Assembly (NCBI GenBank): GCA_963725145.1
Contig: CAVRXL010000012.1
Coordinates: 434,001-498,000, forward strand
DNA from: DATAEE01 sp963725145
Lineage (GTDB): Bacteria > Acidobacteriota > Vicinamibacteria > Vicinamibacterales > 2-12-FULL-66-21
DNA length: 64,000 nucleotides
Direction of reading: 5' to 3'
How positions within the stretch are numbered: position 1 is the first letter of the stretch; each line of letters opens with the position of its first letter. Of this stretch, positions 42,456-52,135 are shown in pieces. The notes under the pieces were generated by a model. The model ran no database searches. It saw only the letters and a list, made by a program, of their open reading frames with translations, and was not told the origin of the DNA. The position numbers and the translations under genes are program-made.

Positions 42456-43926
42456 TCGTCCTCAAGAAAACCAATTGTTGCCGCTGCTCGCATCAGCACT
42501 GTGCCTGGCTTTCGTCGCCTACCTTTTCCGGGTGGACGCGAAGGCTGGGGACAACGTTTCAAAGGCTGTATGGATTCCGATCATCTGGATGTTCCTCGCC
42601 GGATCGAGGTACGTCTCGCAGTGGCTGCAGCTCGGCAGCTACCTCGAGGCGCTCGACATCTATTCGGAAGGAAGCCCGCTGGATCGGGCCGTGTTTGCGA
42701 TTCTGATTGCGATCGGCGTTGGAATCCTGGTGTATCGGCGCCCGGCCTGGGGTCGAATCCTGACCCGCAACAAACTGATCTGGGCCTATTTCCTAATCGG
42801 ACTCGTCAGCATCATCTGGTCCCCGTTTCCACTCCTCTCGTTCAAGAGATGGTTCAAGGCCATTGGCAACGTGATCATGGTGCTTGTGATCCTGACCGAG
42901 AAGGAGCCGTACGTGGCAGCGGGCGTCGTGCTGCGGCGCCTGGCCATCCTGACGCTGCCCTTGTCGGTTGTGTTCCTCAAGTACTACCCGGACCTGGGAA
43001 GGGCGTACCATCACGACGGAAGTCTGCTCATCACCGGCGTCGCGAACGGGAAAAACGGCCTTGGGCAGCTCTGTCTGCTTGCCGGAACGTACTTCACGTG
43101 GAGCTTCCTTTACCGGTCCGGACGGCCACTCCAGCTTCGACTGCCGTTCCGGATTTCGATGGAGGTTGTGTTTCTCCTCCTGGCCGCCTGGCTCTTGACC
43201 ATGGCAGACAGCGCAACCTCTCTCGCGTGCCTGCTCCTGGCGGTGTCGCTGTTTGCTTTGAGTCGCGTGCCGTCGATCGCCCGCTCGCCGCGAAGGCTCG
43301 TGAGCGTCGCCTTCATGACAGCGCTGCTTGTCGCCGGGCTCGAAATGACGCTGGATGTCAGTTCGATGGTCATCGCCGGGCTGAACCGAGACCCGAGCCT
43401 CACGACACGGGTCCCGATGTGGGAAGAATTGCTCAGCGTAGCTGGCAATCCCCTCCTGGGCACCGGCTACGAGGTGTTCTGGGCGAGCGAGGCAGGACGC
43501 CAGATGTCCGACGTGTGGAGCGTCGGGCAGGCACACAACGGGTACATCGAGCTGTACTTGAACCTGGGCGCCGTTGGCATCGCCGTCATTATCGCCGGAC
43601 TGGTGTCGGGAATTCTCAAGGTTCGACGCCAGCTGCTGCTCGACTATCCGAGCGCAGTTCTGCGGTTGTGCTGCATCGTGATCGTCGCCCTTTACAACTG
43701 GACAGAAGCGACGTTCGCCGGCGTCAACAACATGTGGTTGCTCTTCCTGCTGGGGACCATGGACCCGCCCGGGGAACTCGGCGCGGCTACGCCGATCCGC
43801 CGCCCCGAGCCGATAAAGCCGGAGAAGACACTTTCGCCGTTGGCTGCGTCGCCGTCCCGGGTCCGGCAAATCCCCGGGCGCGATCGAGCCGCCGTAGCGC
43901 GTTCCATCTCCCGACCGGTCCGCTAG
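42439..43926 (+). CDS. O-antigen ligase/polymerase-like membrane protein (Wzy/WaaL family)
   Basis: A 495-residue polytopic protein with about 10 or more membrane helices and a large periplasmic loop followed by the family motif GQAHNGYIELYLNLG. SLTTRVPMWEELLSVAGNPLLGTGYEVFW corresponds to the preceding conserved segment of the Wzy_C domain. It should polymerise the lipid-linked repeat units in the periplasm. The C-terminal 60 residues are cytoplasmic and Pro/Arg-rich. GTG 42439 overlaps the previous gene by 17 bases. Confidence 0.88.
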   Translation: MCIRTDRPQENQLLPLLASALCLAFVAYLFRVDAKAGDNVSKAVWIPIIWMFLAGSRYVSQWLQLGSYLEALDIYSEGSPLDRAVFAILIAIGVGILVYRRPAWGRILTRNKLIWAYFLIGLVSIIWSPFPLLSFKRWFKAIGNVIMVLVILTEKEPYVAAGVVLRRLAILTLPLSVVFLKYYPDLGRAYHHDGSLLITGVANGKNGLGQLCLLAGTYFTWSFLYRSGRPLQLRLPFRISMEVVFLLLAAWLLTMADSATSLACLLLAVSLFALSRVPSIARSPRRLVSVAFMTALLVAGLEMTLDVSSMVIAGLNRDPSLTTRVPMWEELLSVAGNPLLGTGYEVFWASEAGRQMSDVWSVGQAHNGYIELYLNLGAVGIAVIIAGLVSGILKVRRQLLLDYPSAVLRLCCIVIVALYNWTEATFAGVNNMWLLFLLGTMDPPGELGAATPIRRPEPIKPEKTLSPLAASPSRVRQIPGRDRAAVARSISRPVR

Positions 43927-43933
43927 ATTTCCA

Positions 43934-45079
43934 ATGCTGAAGACGCTGAACGTGAAACGAGCCGCGACAAACGGAGTCACGCTGCTGCTGTCGGCCGTGG
44001 TGGGTCTCCTGTTGTGTGAAGGCGGCGCAAGGTTGGTCCTGAACCCGGCCGACTATCTGTCGCCCGAGTCCGTGAAGGACGACATCCTCGGGATGACGAT
44101 CGCGCCAAACAGCGCGGGATTCGACGCGTGGGGATTCAGAAACGAAAAAGTGCCGTCGGCGGTGGACGTCGTCGCCATCGGCGATTCCCACACGTACGGC
44201 AACACCGCCACGATGAGCGACGCGTGGCCGAGCGTCCTGGCGCGCTCGACGAAGCTGAGCGTCTACAACCTCGGGCTGGGCGGCTACGGACCGAATCAGT
44301 ACTTTCATCTTCTGACGACGCGAGCGCTGCAGCTGCACCCGAAGGTAGTGCTTTGCGGACTCTACATGGGCGACGATTTCGAGAACGCGTTCACGATTAC
44401 GCATGGCTTGAACCATTGGTCCTCTCTGCGAAAAGGGCAGTGGAAGGACGTCAACCCGGACATCTGGGATCCGCCCGAGCAGGCCAGCTGGAGTAAGGGC
44501 ACGAGAAACTGGCTATCCAGGAACAGCGTTTTGTACCGCCTCGTCGTCCATGGCCCGCTCCTGGGGAAGGTCAAAGAGCGCCTTCAGTTCACGCAAGTGT
44601 CCGCGAATGCCGATCCACTGACGACCTCGCTCGTCGTCGACGACCGGAACATCAGGGAGGCATTCCGGCCGGTTGGCATGGTTACGAGGCTGGACCAGAA
44701 AAACGACGCGGTCCGTGAAGGGATGCGCATCACGTTCCGGCTCCTCGAAGACATGAATCTCGCGTGCCGACAGAACGGCTGCAGGTTCGCGGTGGTCATC
44801 ATTCCAACGAAGGAGATGGTGTTCTCGGAATACCTGGAAAAGGACTCGCGAATCCACTTGAGCGAAGCGATCCACGCCGTCATCGCGAACGAACGCCTGG
44901 CAAGGCAGGCGACTTTCGCATTTCTCGATGGGGCGGGGATTGCGTACGTCGATACCCTCCCGGCACTCGCGCGATCGGCCGGGAGCGAGCTGTACGCTCG
45001 AACGACTCGGGATATGCACCCGAGCAGGAACGGCTACAAGGTCATCGGCGAAACGGTCGCCGCATCTCTGAAGCCCTAA
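43934..45079 (+). CDS. SGNH/GDSL-type hydrolase, membrane-anchored
   Basis: A 381-residue protein with an N-terminal membrane helix (GVTLLLSAVVGLLLCEGGARLVL). The SGNH block I is VVAIGDSHTYGN; block V is DMHPSRNGYKV, giving Ser, Asp and His of the catalytic set; the oxyanion Gly is in NLGLGGYGPNQY. Such periplasmic enzymes add or remove acetyl groups from exopolysaccharide (as AlgX or PatB do). It lies 8 bases after the polymerase gene. No partner MBOAT acyltransferase is in the window, so de-esterification is as likely as acetylation. Confidence 0.85.
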   Translation: MLKTLNVKRAATNGVTLLLSAVVGLLLCEGGARLVLNPADYLSPESVKDDILGMTIAPNSAGFDAWGFRNEKVPSAVDVVAIGDSHTYGNTATMSDAWPSVLARSTKLSVYNLGLGGYGPNQYFHLLTTRALQLHPKVVLCGLYMGDDFENAFTITHGLNHWSSLRKGQWKDVNPDIWDPPEQASWSKGTRNWLSRNSVLYRLVVHGPLLGKVKERLQFTQVSANADPLTTSLVVDDRNIREAFRPVGMVTRLDQKNDAVREGMRITFRLLEDMNLACRQNGCRFAVVIIPTKEMVFSEYLEKDSRIHLSEAIHAVIANERLARQATFAFLDGAGIAYVDTLPALARSAGSELYARTTRDMHPSRNGYKVIGETVAASLKP

Positions 45080-45080
45080 C

Positions 45081-45905
45081 GTGTCGAAGCGAATCCTGTC
45101 GCTGATCGTGTCGCTGGCGTACATCAGTGCGCGATCGGGGTACCGCGCCATGACCCGGCTCTTCGGCCGTCCGACGGTCAGGCCGGTGGTCGTCCTGACG
45201 TATCACGCTGTGCGTGAGGACGAGGTCCCGCGCTTTGAGCGGCAGATGCGAGATCTCACGGATCGAGCGCGCGCCGTGTTTGCCGACGATCCTTCGAGCA
45301 CGAATGGACGGCAGTCCGTCGCGGTCACCTTCGACGACGCGTTTCAGAGCGTGTTCGAGCGAGCCTTGCCGATCCTGGCGAAGCATGAAATTCCCGCCAG
45401 CGTCTTCGTGCCGACGGGATACCTTGGCGCGGAGCCGGGATGGATGACCGGACGCTCGAACGGCACCGGGCCGGTCGTGTCGCGCAGCGTCCTGGCAACG
45501 CAGGATGGCCGCCGGGTCCGGATTGGTTCGCACACGGTGACACACCCCCGCCTGGCCCGCCTCGATCGCAGGCAAGTCTGGACGGAACTGCAGACCTCCA
45601 GGCAGACGCTGGAGGACATCACGGGCGGGCCCGTCAGGATGCTTTCCCTTCCGTTCGGTTCCGTTTCTGCCGAGGTCGTCGCGGCGGCGGGCGATGCAGG
45701 TTACGAGCGTGTGTTTGCCAACGTCCCTCTTGAACGCGGAACAGGGCGCTCGTCTCTGCTGGTCGGACGGATCAATGTCTCTCCGCGGGACTGGCCGATC
45801 GAGTTTCGCCTGAAGATTCAGGGCGCGTACGATTGGCTGGCCCTCGCGATCCCGGTCAAGAGGACGATCCTCAGGTGGGCACGGAGGCCCTCCGAATCAT
45901 CGTGA
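45081..45905 (+). CDS. Polysaccharide deacetylase (NodB fold)
   Basis: A 274-residue carbohydrate esterase 4 protein. Metal motif VTFDDAFQSV and SHTVTHPRLARL are both complete, and the LSLPFGSVSAEVVAAAGDAGYERVFAN part follows the family order. A hydrophobic N-terminal segment may anchor it. The expected target is an N-acetyl group on the exported glycan. GTG start 45081; the end overlaps the next start (GTGA). Confidence 0.9.
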   Translation: MSKRILSLIVSLAYISARSGYRAMTRLFGRPTVRPVVVLTYHAVREDEVPRFERQMRDLTDRARAVFADDPSSTNGRQSVAVTFDDAFQSVFERALPILAKHEIPASVFVPTGYLGAEPGWMTGRSNGTGPVVSRSVLATQDGRRVRIGSHTVTHPRLARLDRRQVWTELQTSRQTLEDITGGPVRMLSLPFGSVSAEVVAAAGDAGYERVFANVPLERGTGRSSLLVGRINVSPRDWPIEFRLKIQGAYDWLALAIPVKRTILRWARRPSESS

Positions 45906-47128
45906 CCGGGCGAACGAGCGTGCACGGGCGACTCGAGCAGAGCCTGACGCGAGCTGTGTCGTGGGTCCAGGCGCACAGGTATCGGGGATACGAGCCGGCG
46001 GACGGGAACTCGTCCTACCTGTTCCCTCTCACCCGGGGAAGGGTTTTCCCGATGAGGGTGCTTCAGCAGGTGGTCTTGCGCGCCCCGTTCAACATCCGCC
46101 CGGTTCTGGGCGTGTCTCCTCACGAGTCTGCGATCGGCCGCGGGTACATGGCGTGGGCCTACGCGCGGCTCTACCGGTTGAAGGGAGATCGGCGCCTCCG
46201 CGACGAGCTCGTCGATTGCCTCGAGTGGCTCATAGCCAATCGGGCGCCCCGCTGCCGGGAATTCTGCTGGGGAGATCCTTACGACTACGCCACCAGAGCC
46301 GGCCGGCGGCCCTATGGCGAACCGCTCCTGATCTGGAGCGCACAGATCGGGCGAGCGTTCCTCGACGCGTATGAGCTGCTGCAGGATGAGAGATACCTCC
46401 ACGTTGCGGCGAGCGTCGGTGACTGGATTCTGAATCTTCCCCGCGAGCACACCGAGACGGGCAGTTGTCTGAGCTATGTGGCCTACCGACAGTCGTCCAT
46501 CCACAACGCCAACGTCGTGGGCGCCGCCTTTCTCGCGCAGCTGTGGGCGGCCGGCGGCAAACAGGAGACGTTGACGGTGGCCAATAGCGCGATGCGCTAC
46601 ACCTGCGCCCGGCAGCAAGCCGACGGGTCCTGGTTTTACGCCGAGGATCAGAAGTATCACTGGATTGACAGCTTCCACACCGGCTACAACATCTCGGCCC
46701 TGCAGCAGTACAGGGTTTCGGCCGGGGATAGCAGCTTCGACGACTGCCTCGACAAGGGTCTGCGATTCTACAAGGGACACTTCTTCGAGCCGGACGCGCG
46801 TCCGAAATACTTCCACGACAAGGTCCTCCCGATCGACATCCAGTGCGCGTCGCAGGCGATTGAGACGCTCGCCGCCTTGTCCGAAGACGATCAAGAGTGC
46901 CTGCCCCTGGCGATCCGGGTCGCGAACTGGACGATCGAGAACATGCAGTCGCCGGACGGTCATTTCTACTATCGCGATCTCGGCTGGACCAAAGTCAGGA
47001 CACCGATGCTCCACTGGGGTCAGGCGACGATGGTCAAGGCGCTGGCGGTCCTCCTCGAGGCTCTCGCCGTCGCGCCCGGCGCAACAAGCCGACCGGCCGC
47101 TTCGCCTGTCCAGTTTCAAATTCAATGA
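45902..47128 (+). CDS. Predicted (alpha/alpha)-barrel carbohydrate-active protein
   Basis: A 408-residue soluble protein built from helical-hairpin repeats with conserved aromatic/acidic turns (GRGYMAWAYARLYRLKGD, QIGRAFLDAYELLQDERYLHVA, in part, and QADGSWFYAEDQKYHWIDSFHTGY). The pattern resembles six-hairpin glycosidases, epimerases and uronyl hydrolases. There is no signal peptide. Exact activity cannot be given. GTG 45902 is chosen because it overlaps the previous stop by 4 bases; a TTG at 45833 would add 23 residues inside the previous gene. Adjacent genes are a deacetylase and a glycosyltransferase. Confidence 0.7.
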   Translation: MTGRTSVHGRLEQSLTRAVSWVQAHRYRGYEPADGNSSYLFPLTRGRVFPMRVLQQVVLRAPFNIRPVLGVSPHESAIGRGYMAWAYARLYRLKGDRRLRDELVDCLEWLIANRAPRCREFCWGDPYDYATRAGRRPYGEPLLIWSAQIGRAFLDAYELLQDERYLHVAASVGDWILNLPREHTETGSCLSYVAYRQSSIHNANVVGAAFLAQLWAAGGKQETLTVANSAMRYTCARQQADGSWFYAEDQKYHWIDSFHTGYNISALQQYRVSAGDSSFDDCLDKGLRFYKGHFFEPDARPKYFHDKVLPIDIQCASQAIETLAALSEDDQECLPLAIRVANWTIENMQSPDGHFYYRDLGWTKVRTPMLHWGQATMVKALAVLLEALAVAPGATSRPAASPVQFQIQ

Positions 47129-48024
47129 ACCTGCGATACGCCCTGATCACGCCGGCGTGGAACGAAGAGGCCCACCTGGAAGGTCTCATCCGCTCGGTTG
47201 CGGCTCAGACGATCCTTCCGGTGACGTGGGTCATCGTGAGCGACGGATCTACCGATCGGACCGATCACATCGTGCGATCCGCATCCGAGCGTTACCCCTG
47301 GATCAAGCTGCTGCGGTTGGAGCGCGACCCCGTCCGCACGTTCGCCGGCAAGGCGCACGCCGTGAACGCCGGCTACGCCTGTTTGCAGCCGCTGGAATTC
47401 GACGTTGTCGGGAACCTGGACGCGGACATCACGCTGCCCACAGACTTCTATGAGTTCCTCCTGGGAAAGTTTGTCGAGATGCCGGACCTCGGAGTGGCGG
47501 GCACTCCCTTCGTGGAGGACGCCGGCGATCCCACGGCGCACAGCTACAGCCATGCCCTGGCGAACCTGAGCCACGTGTCCGGCGCCTGCCAGTTCTTCCG
47601 GAGACGCTGCTTCGAGGAGATCGGTGGCTATATGCCGATCAAGGGCGGCGGGATCGATTGGGTCGCGGTGACGACCGCGCGGATGCGGGGATGGAAGACG
47701 CGGACCTTCGTCGAGCGGAACGCCGTGCACCACCGGGCCATGGGAACGGCCGATCGCAGCCGGGTCATGGCGCGGTTCAGGCACGGGCAGGAAGACTATT
47801 TCGTCGGGAGCCATCCCGCCTGGCAGGTGCTGCGTGGTCTGTTCCAGATGAAGAACGAACCGCGCGTCCTCGGCGGTCTGTTTCTTCTGCTCGGTTACGG
47901 GTCTGCCTGGATGACCCGCAGACGAAGTCCGATTCCGCAGGAACTGCGCCGGTTTCACCGGGCGGAGCAGAAGGATCGACTCCGGCGGCTGTTCGCCGGA
48001 CGGATGAATCGCGTCGTCGAGTGA
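47125..48024 (+). CDS. Glycosyltransferase family 2
   Basis: A 299-residue GT-A enzyme. It begins with YALITPAWNEEAHLEGLIRSV, has the DGSTDRT donor loop, the NLDADI metal-binding motif and the IDWVAVTTARMRGWKT acceptor part. The tail (ALANLSHVSGACQFFRRRCFEEIGGY, in part) is typical of dolichol-phosphate-mannose-synthase-like members. It transfers one sugar to the lipid-linked intermediate. ATG 47125 overlaps the previous stop by 4 bases. Confidence 0.9.
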   Translation: MNLRYALITPAWNEEAHLEGLIRSVAAQTILPVTWVIVSDGSTDRTDHIVRSASERYPWIKLLRLERDPVRTFAGKAHAVNAGYACLQPLEFDVVGNLDADITLPTDFYEFLLGKFVEMPDLGVAGTPFVEDAGDPTAHSYSHALANLSHVSGACQFFRRRCFEEIGGYMPIKGGGIDWVAVTTARMRGWKTRTFVERNAVHHRAMGTADRSRVMARFRHGQEDYFVGSHPAWQVLRGLFQMKNEPRVLGGLFLLLGYGSAWMTRRRSPIPQELRRFHRAEQKDRLRRLFAGRMNRVVE

Positions 48025-48043
48025 GCTCGAATTCTTTTAGGAG

Positions 48044-49752
48044 ATGAGCCGAATGGCAATTGAAGCAACGAAGACGCCGACGCCTCGAGTGGCGGTCGTC
48101 GGCATGGGGGCCTGGGGCCAGAATCTGGTCCGCAACTTCAGCGAGCTGGGGGCCCTGGCCGCTGTGTGCGATTCGAGGGAGTCGATCGAAAACGTCTGCC
48201 GCAAGGACTACCCGTCTGTCGAGTTCACGCGCGACTATGGAGCGATCCTCTCGGATCCGGCGATCACGGGCGTGGCCGTGGCCACGCCCGCTGTGACGCA
48301 CTTCCAGATGGCGAAGGCCGCGCTCGAAGCGGGCAAGGACGTCTTCGTCGAGAAGCCCCTGTCCGTCGACGTCAAGGAAGGTGAGCAGCTCGCGGAGCTG
48401 GCGGGCCGCGCCGGCAGGATCCTGATGGTCGGTCACATCCTCCGATATCACCCGGCCGTGATCAAGCTGCAGGAGCTCATCCAGCGGGGAGCCCTCGGGA
48501 AAATCAACTACGTCTACTCCAGCAGGCTGAACATCGGGAAGATTCGGACCGAGGAGAACATCCTCTGGAGCTTCGCGCCGCACGACATTTCGGTGATGCT
48601 GGCGTTGCTCAACGAAAGCCCGGTCCGGGTGGCCTGCCAGGGCGGGGCGTATCTCAACTCGGGTCTGTACGACGTCACGATGAGTCAGTTTCAGTTCGCG
48701 AGCGGGGTCCAGGGCCACATCTTCGTGAGTTGGCTCCATCCGGTGAAAGAGCAGCGCCTCGTGGTCGTCGGGTCGGAGCAGATGGCGGTCTTCGACGATA
48801 CGGCGGAGCAGAAGCTCATGCTGTATCCGCACAAGGTGGAATGGCGGAATCGCATCCCGACGGCCGTCAAGGCCGACGGTCAGCCCGTGCCCGTGGACAA
48901 GGCCGAGCCTCTCAAACAGGAATGCCTGCACTTCCTCGAATGCGTGCAGACTCGAACCCGTCCCCTGACGGATGGGGCTGAAGGCCTCCGGGTCCTCAAG
49001 GTTCTGGATGGCTGTCAGCGCTCGTTGTTCAGCGGTGTCCCCGTGGCGTTGAGCGGGCCGGCGGAGCCCGCGGCTGCAGCGAAGGAGTACTTCGCCCATG
49101 AATCCGCGTATGTCGACGATGGCGCGCAGGTCGGCGCGGGAACGAAGATCTGGCACTTCGCCCACGTCATGAAGGGCGCCACGATCGGCGCGAGATGCGT
49201 CATCGGGCAGAACGTCAACGTGGATGGTGGGGCAACCCTCGGGAACAACGTCAAGGTTCAGAACAACGTGTCGATCTACACCGGAGTGGTGATCGAGGAT
49301 GACGTCTTCCTGGGACCTTCTTGCGTCCTGACGAACGTCTCCAACCCTCGCTCACAGGTCAACCGGCACTCCCTCTACGAGAGGACGATCTTCAAGCGCG
49401 GCTGCACGGTGGGCGCGAACGCAACCATCGTGTGCGGCGATCACGATAGGTCAGTACGCCTTCGTTGCGGCCGGCGCCGTCGTGACGAAGGACGTGCCCG
49501 ACTACGCGCTCATGGTTGGAAACCCCGCCCGCAACATCGGGCTGGATGAGCCGCCACGGCCACCGGCTCGGCAATCCCGACGCGGAGGGTGTGATGCGTT
49601 GCCCGGAGAGCGCCTATCGGTACAAGCAGCAGCAGGACGGAAGCCTGCGGTGTCTGGATCTTTCCGAGGATGAGCCGCTCCCGGGCGGCCTGAGTAAGGG
49701 CACGCAGTCCTATCGTTCGTTCAAGGCGTCCGCAGAAGTGGTGATGTCATGA
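48044..49752 (+). CDS. MocA-type dehydrogenase fused to hexapeptide N-acetyltransferase; two frameshifts near the 3' end
   Basis: Residues 1-345 are a Gfo/Idh/MocA dehydrogenase (VAVVGMGAWGQNLVRNF, DVFVEKPLSVD), and from about 350 comes a left-handed beta-helix acetyltransferase (IGARCVIGQNVNVDGGATLG). The fusion combines WbpB and WbpD functions in one chain. After GANATIVCG the frame breaks: one extra base near 49440 moves to the frame of TIGQYAFVAAGAVVTKDVP, and a second near 49532 moves to WMSRHGHRLGNPDAEG and the natural stop at 49752. That stop overlaps the next ATG by 4 bases, supporting the full-length reading. The uninterrupted frame stops at 49549. Confidence 0.85.
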
Positions 49753-50924
49753 GAGTCCCTCTTTTAGATCTCAAAGCTCAGTACGAGTCCATCAGAAGCG
49801 ACATCGAGCAGGCCGTTCGCGGGGTCATGGAGTCTCAACACTTCATCCTCGGCCCGAACGTGAAGGCCTGTGAAGAGACCGCGGCCGCGTATTGCGGCTG
49901 CCGGTTTGGTGTAGGCGTTTCCTCCGGCACAGATGCGCTTCTTGTCTGTCTCATGGCCGAGGGCATCGGACCGGGGGACGAGGTCATCACATCGCCGTAT
50001 ACCTTCTTCGCGACGGCGGGCACGATCGCCCGTCTGGGCGCACGGCCCGTCTTCGTCGACATCGATCCCGTGACGTACAACATGTCTCCGGATCAGATCG
50101 AAGAGAAGGTTACCGACCGGACCCGCGCCATCATTCCGGTTCACCTGTATGGACAGTCGGCTCGCATGGGTCCGGTGATGGAGATCGCCGAGGCGCACGG
50201 GCTGCCGGTCATCGAAGACGCTGCTCAAGCCATCGGCGCCGAATACGAGGGACGGCGGTCCGGCTCGATCGGACACTACGGCTGTCTGTCGTTTTTCCCG
50301 TCGAAGAACCTGGGCGCTGCCGGTGACGGAGGGATGGTCGTCACCAACGACGCGGAGCGGGCCGAGAAGCTGAACTGCCTGCGCGCACACGGGTCGAAGC
50401 CGAAGTACTATCACCGAATCGTTGGAGGGAATTTCCGGCTCGACGCGTTGCAGGCGGCAATCGTGTCGGCGAAGTTCCCGCACCTGGATCGCTGGACCGC
50501 GGGCCGGCAGCAGAACGCCGCCAGGTACGATCGTCTGTTCGCAGATTCGAAGCTGGAGATTCTGGATGCGCGCGAGTGGGCAGAAGCCCGGGCGTCCGGG
50601 CTCGGAACCACCGGACCGGCCATCTCCCTTCCGGCTGTCGTCGAGCAGCGGCATGTCTTCAACCAGTACATCATCCGGGTGCCCTCGCGCGACCGGCTGA
50701 GAGCCGAGCTCCAGAAGAAGGGCGTGGGCACGGAGGTCTACTACCCCGTTCCGATGCACCTCCAGGAATGCTTCCAGAACCTGGGCTACGGTCCGGGCGA
50801 CTTTCCGGAAAGCGAGCACGCCGCGAACGAGACGCTGGCGCTGCCGATCTATCCGGAGCTGACCGACGACCAGGCCGGTTACGTCGTGCAGTGCGTGGCG
50901 GAGTGTCTGCTGGTACGCGATTAA
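49749..50924 (+). CDS. DegT/DnrJ/EryC1 aminotransferase (WbpE-like), second copy
   Basis: A 391-residue PLP enzyme starting MRVPLLDLKAQYESIR, a start typical of WbpE/WlbC. PLP lysine is in LSFFPSKNLGAAGDGG (about Lys 186); the VIEDAAQAIGAEY Asp and GGNFRLDALQAAIV segments are normal. It directly follows the dehydrogenase/acetyltransferase fusion, the standard order for synthesis of UDP-2,3-diacetamido sugars. The 6-dehydrogenase (WbpA) and the epimerase (WbpI) are not in this window. Confidence 0.93.
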   Translation: MRVPLLDLKAQYESIRSDIEQAVRGVMESQHFILGPNVKACEETAAAYCGCRFGVGVSSGTDALLVCLMAEGIGPGDEVITSPYTFFATAGTIARLGARPVFVDIDPVTYNMSPDQIEEKVTDRTRAIIPVHLYGQSARMGPVMEIAEAHGLPVIEDAAQAIGAEYEGRRSGSIGHYGCLSFFPSKNLGAAGDGGMVVTNDAERAEKLNCLRAHGSKPKYYHRIVGGNFRLDALQAAIVSAKFPHLDRWTAGRQQNAARYDRLFADSKLEILDAREWAEARASGLGTTGPAISLPAVVEQRHVFNQYIIRVPSRDRLRAELQKKGVGTEVYYPVPMHLQECFQNLGYGPGDFPESEHAANETLALPIYPELTDDQAGYVVQCVAECLLVRD

Positions 50925-52135
50925 TGGAACGGGGGCTGGGTTCAGTGACAGGCCACGCCGGCGAAAGACAATCGGCGCTCATGATCGCGTACACCCATTA
51001 CGAGAGCGATCCGCGGGTGATTCGCGCGGCTGAGGCGGCCGTCGAAGCCGGCTTCGCGGTCGATTTCATCGCCCTGCGCCGGCCCGGCGAGGCGGCCATC
51101 GAGATGATTCGTGGCGTTCGCTTGTTTCGAATCGGTCGCAAGTACCGCGGCGCGTCCCGCCTCAAGTACTTGCTGTCGTACGTCACGTTCTTTCTTCGGT
51201 GCCTCGTGGCTTCGACGCGGATGTACGCCACGAGGCGGTACAAGGTGATCCACGTCAACAACATGCCGGACGTTCTGGTCTTTTCCGTGCTCGTCCCGAA
51301 GCTCTTCGGATCCAAGGTCATTCTGGACATCCACGATCCGATGCCCGAGACGTTCGGCTCGAAGTTCAAGAGCGCGGCGAAAACCGGGCTCGGCCGGACG
51401 CTGCTGTTTCTGGAGCGGATGAGCGTGGCTTTTGCCGATAAAACGATCACGGTGAGCGATCCGGTCAAGCACGGCGTTCTGCTGCAGCACGGCTACCCCG
51501 CGGACGCCATCGGCGTCGTCGCCAATTTCGCGGACGACAAGGTGTTCAAGCCGATGGCGTACCCGCCCGTGAACGGCACGGTGCGCTTCGCATTCCACGG
51601 AACGATTCTGGAGCGAAACGGCCTGCGGACGCTCGTTGACGCGCTCGCACAGGCGCGCCATCGCGATCGGATCCACGTGAGGATCATCGGCGACGGAGAC
51701 TTCAGCCCGACGCTGTCGCGGCTGATCGCGGAGAACGGCCTGGAGAAGACCGTCGAGTTCGTCAACCGCGTCTACCCGCTCTATGAGATTCCGGGCCTCC
51801 TCGCCGATTGTCACGTCGGCGTGATTCCTCTCGATGCGTCGACCATCGCGAACTTCGCGTTGCCGCTGAAGTTGATCGAGTACACCTGTCTGGGCATGCC
51901 ATCGATCACGATCCGGAATGCCGCGATCGAGCACTATCTGAAGCCCGACGAATGCATGTACTTCGAGTCCGGCGACGCGAAGTCCCTGGCTCGGATGATG
52001 GATGAGGTCGTCGAGAAGCCGGACTGCCTCGTGGCGTATCGGGAGAAGCTGAAGGACACTCGTCAGAGAGTTCTCTGGAGCCGGGAAAAAGACAAATATG
52101 TCGCGATGCTTCGCGAGCTGGCAGGCACTATATGA
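50924..52135 (+). CDS. Glycosyltransferase family 4 (GT-B)
   Basis: A 403-residue GT-B enzyme. The N-terminal domain has YTHYESDPRVIRAAEAAVEAG and DVLVFSVLVPKLFGSKVILDIHDPMPE; the C-terminal donor domain has FHGTILERNGLRTLVDAL, DCHVGVIPLDASTIANFALPLKLIEYTCLGMPSI (in part) and a PDECMYFESGD loop. The start is ATG 50924, overlapping the previous stop by one base (TAATG). The stop overlaps the SxtJ-like ATG. Confidence 0.9.
   Translation: MERGLGSVTGHAGERQSALMIAYTHYESDPRVIRAAEAAVEAGFAVDFIALRRPGEAAIEMIRGVRLFRIGRKYRGASRLKYLLSYVTFFLRCLVASTRMYATRRYKVIHVNNMPDVLVFSVLVPKLFGSKVILDIHDPMPETFGSKFKSAAKTGLGRTLLFLERMSVAFADKTITVSDPVKHGVLLQHGYPADAIGVVANFADDKVFKPMAYPPVNGTVRFAFHGTILERNGLRTLVDALAQARHRDRIHVRIIGDGDFSPTLSRLIAENGLEKTVEFVNRVYPLYEIPGLLADCHVGVIPLDASTIANFALPLKLIEYTCLGMPSITIRNAAIEHYLKPDECMYFESGDAKSLARMMDEVVEKPDCLVAYREKLKDTRQRVLWSREKDKYVAMLRELAGTI

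Noticed and set aside
42501..43940. 479-codon ORF in another plus frame of the polymerase gene
   Set aside because: Arg/Pro/Gly-rich shadow without hydrophobic segments; the other frame encodes a clear Wzy/WaaL-like protein.
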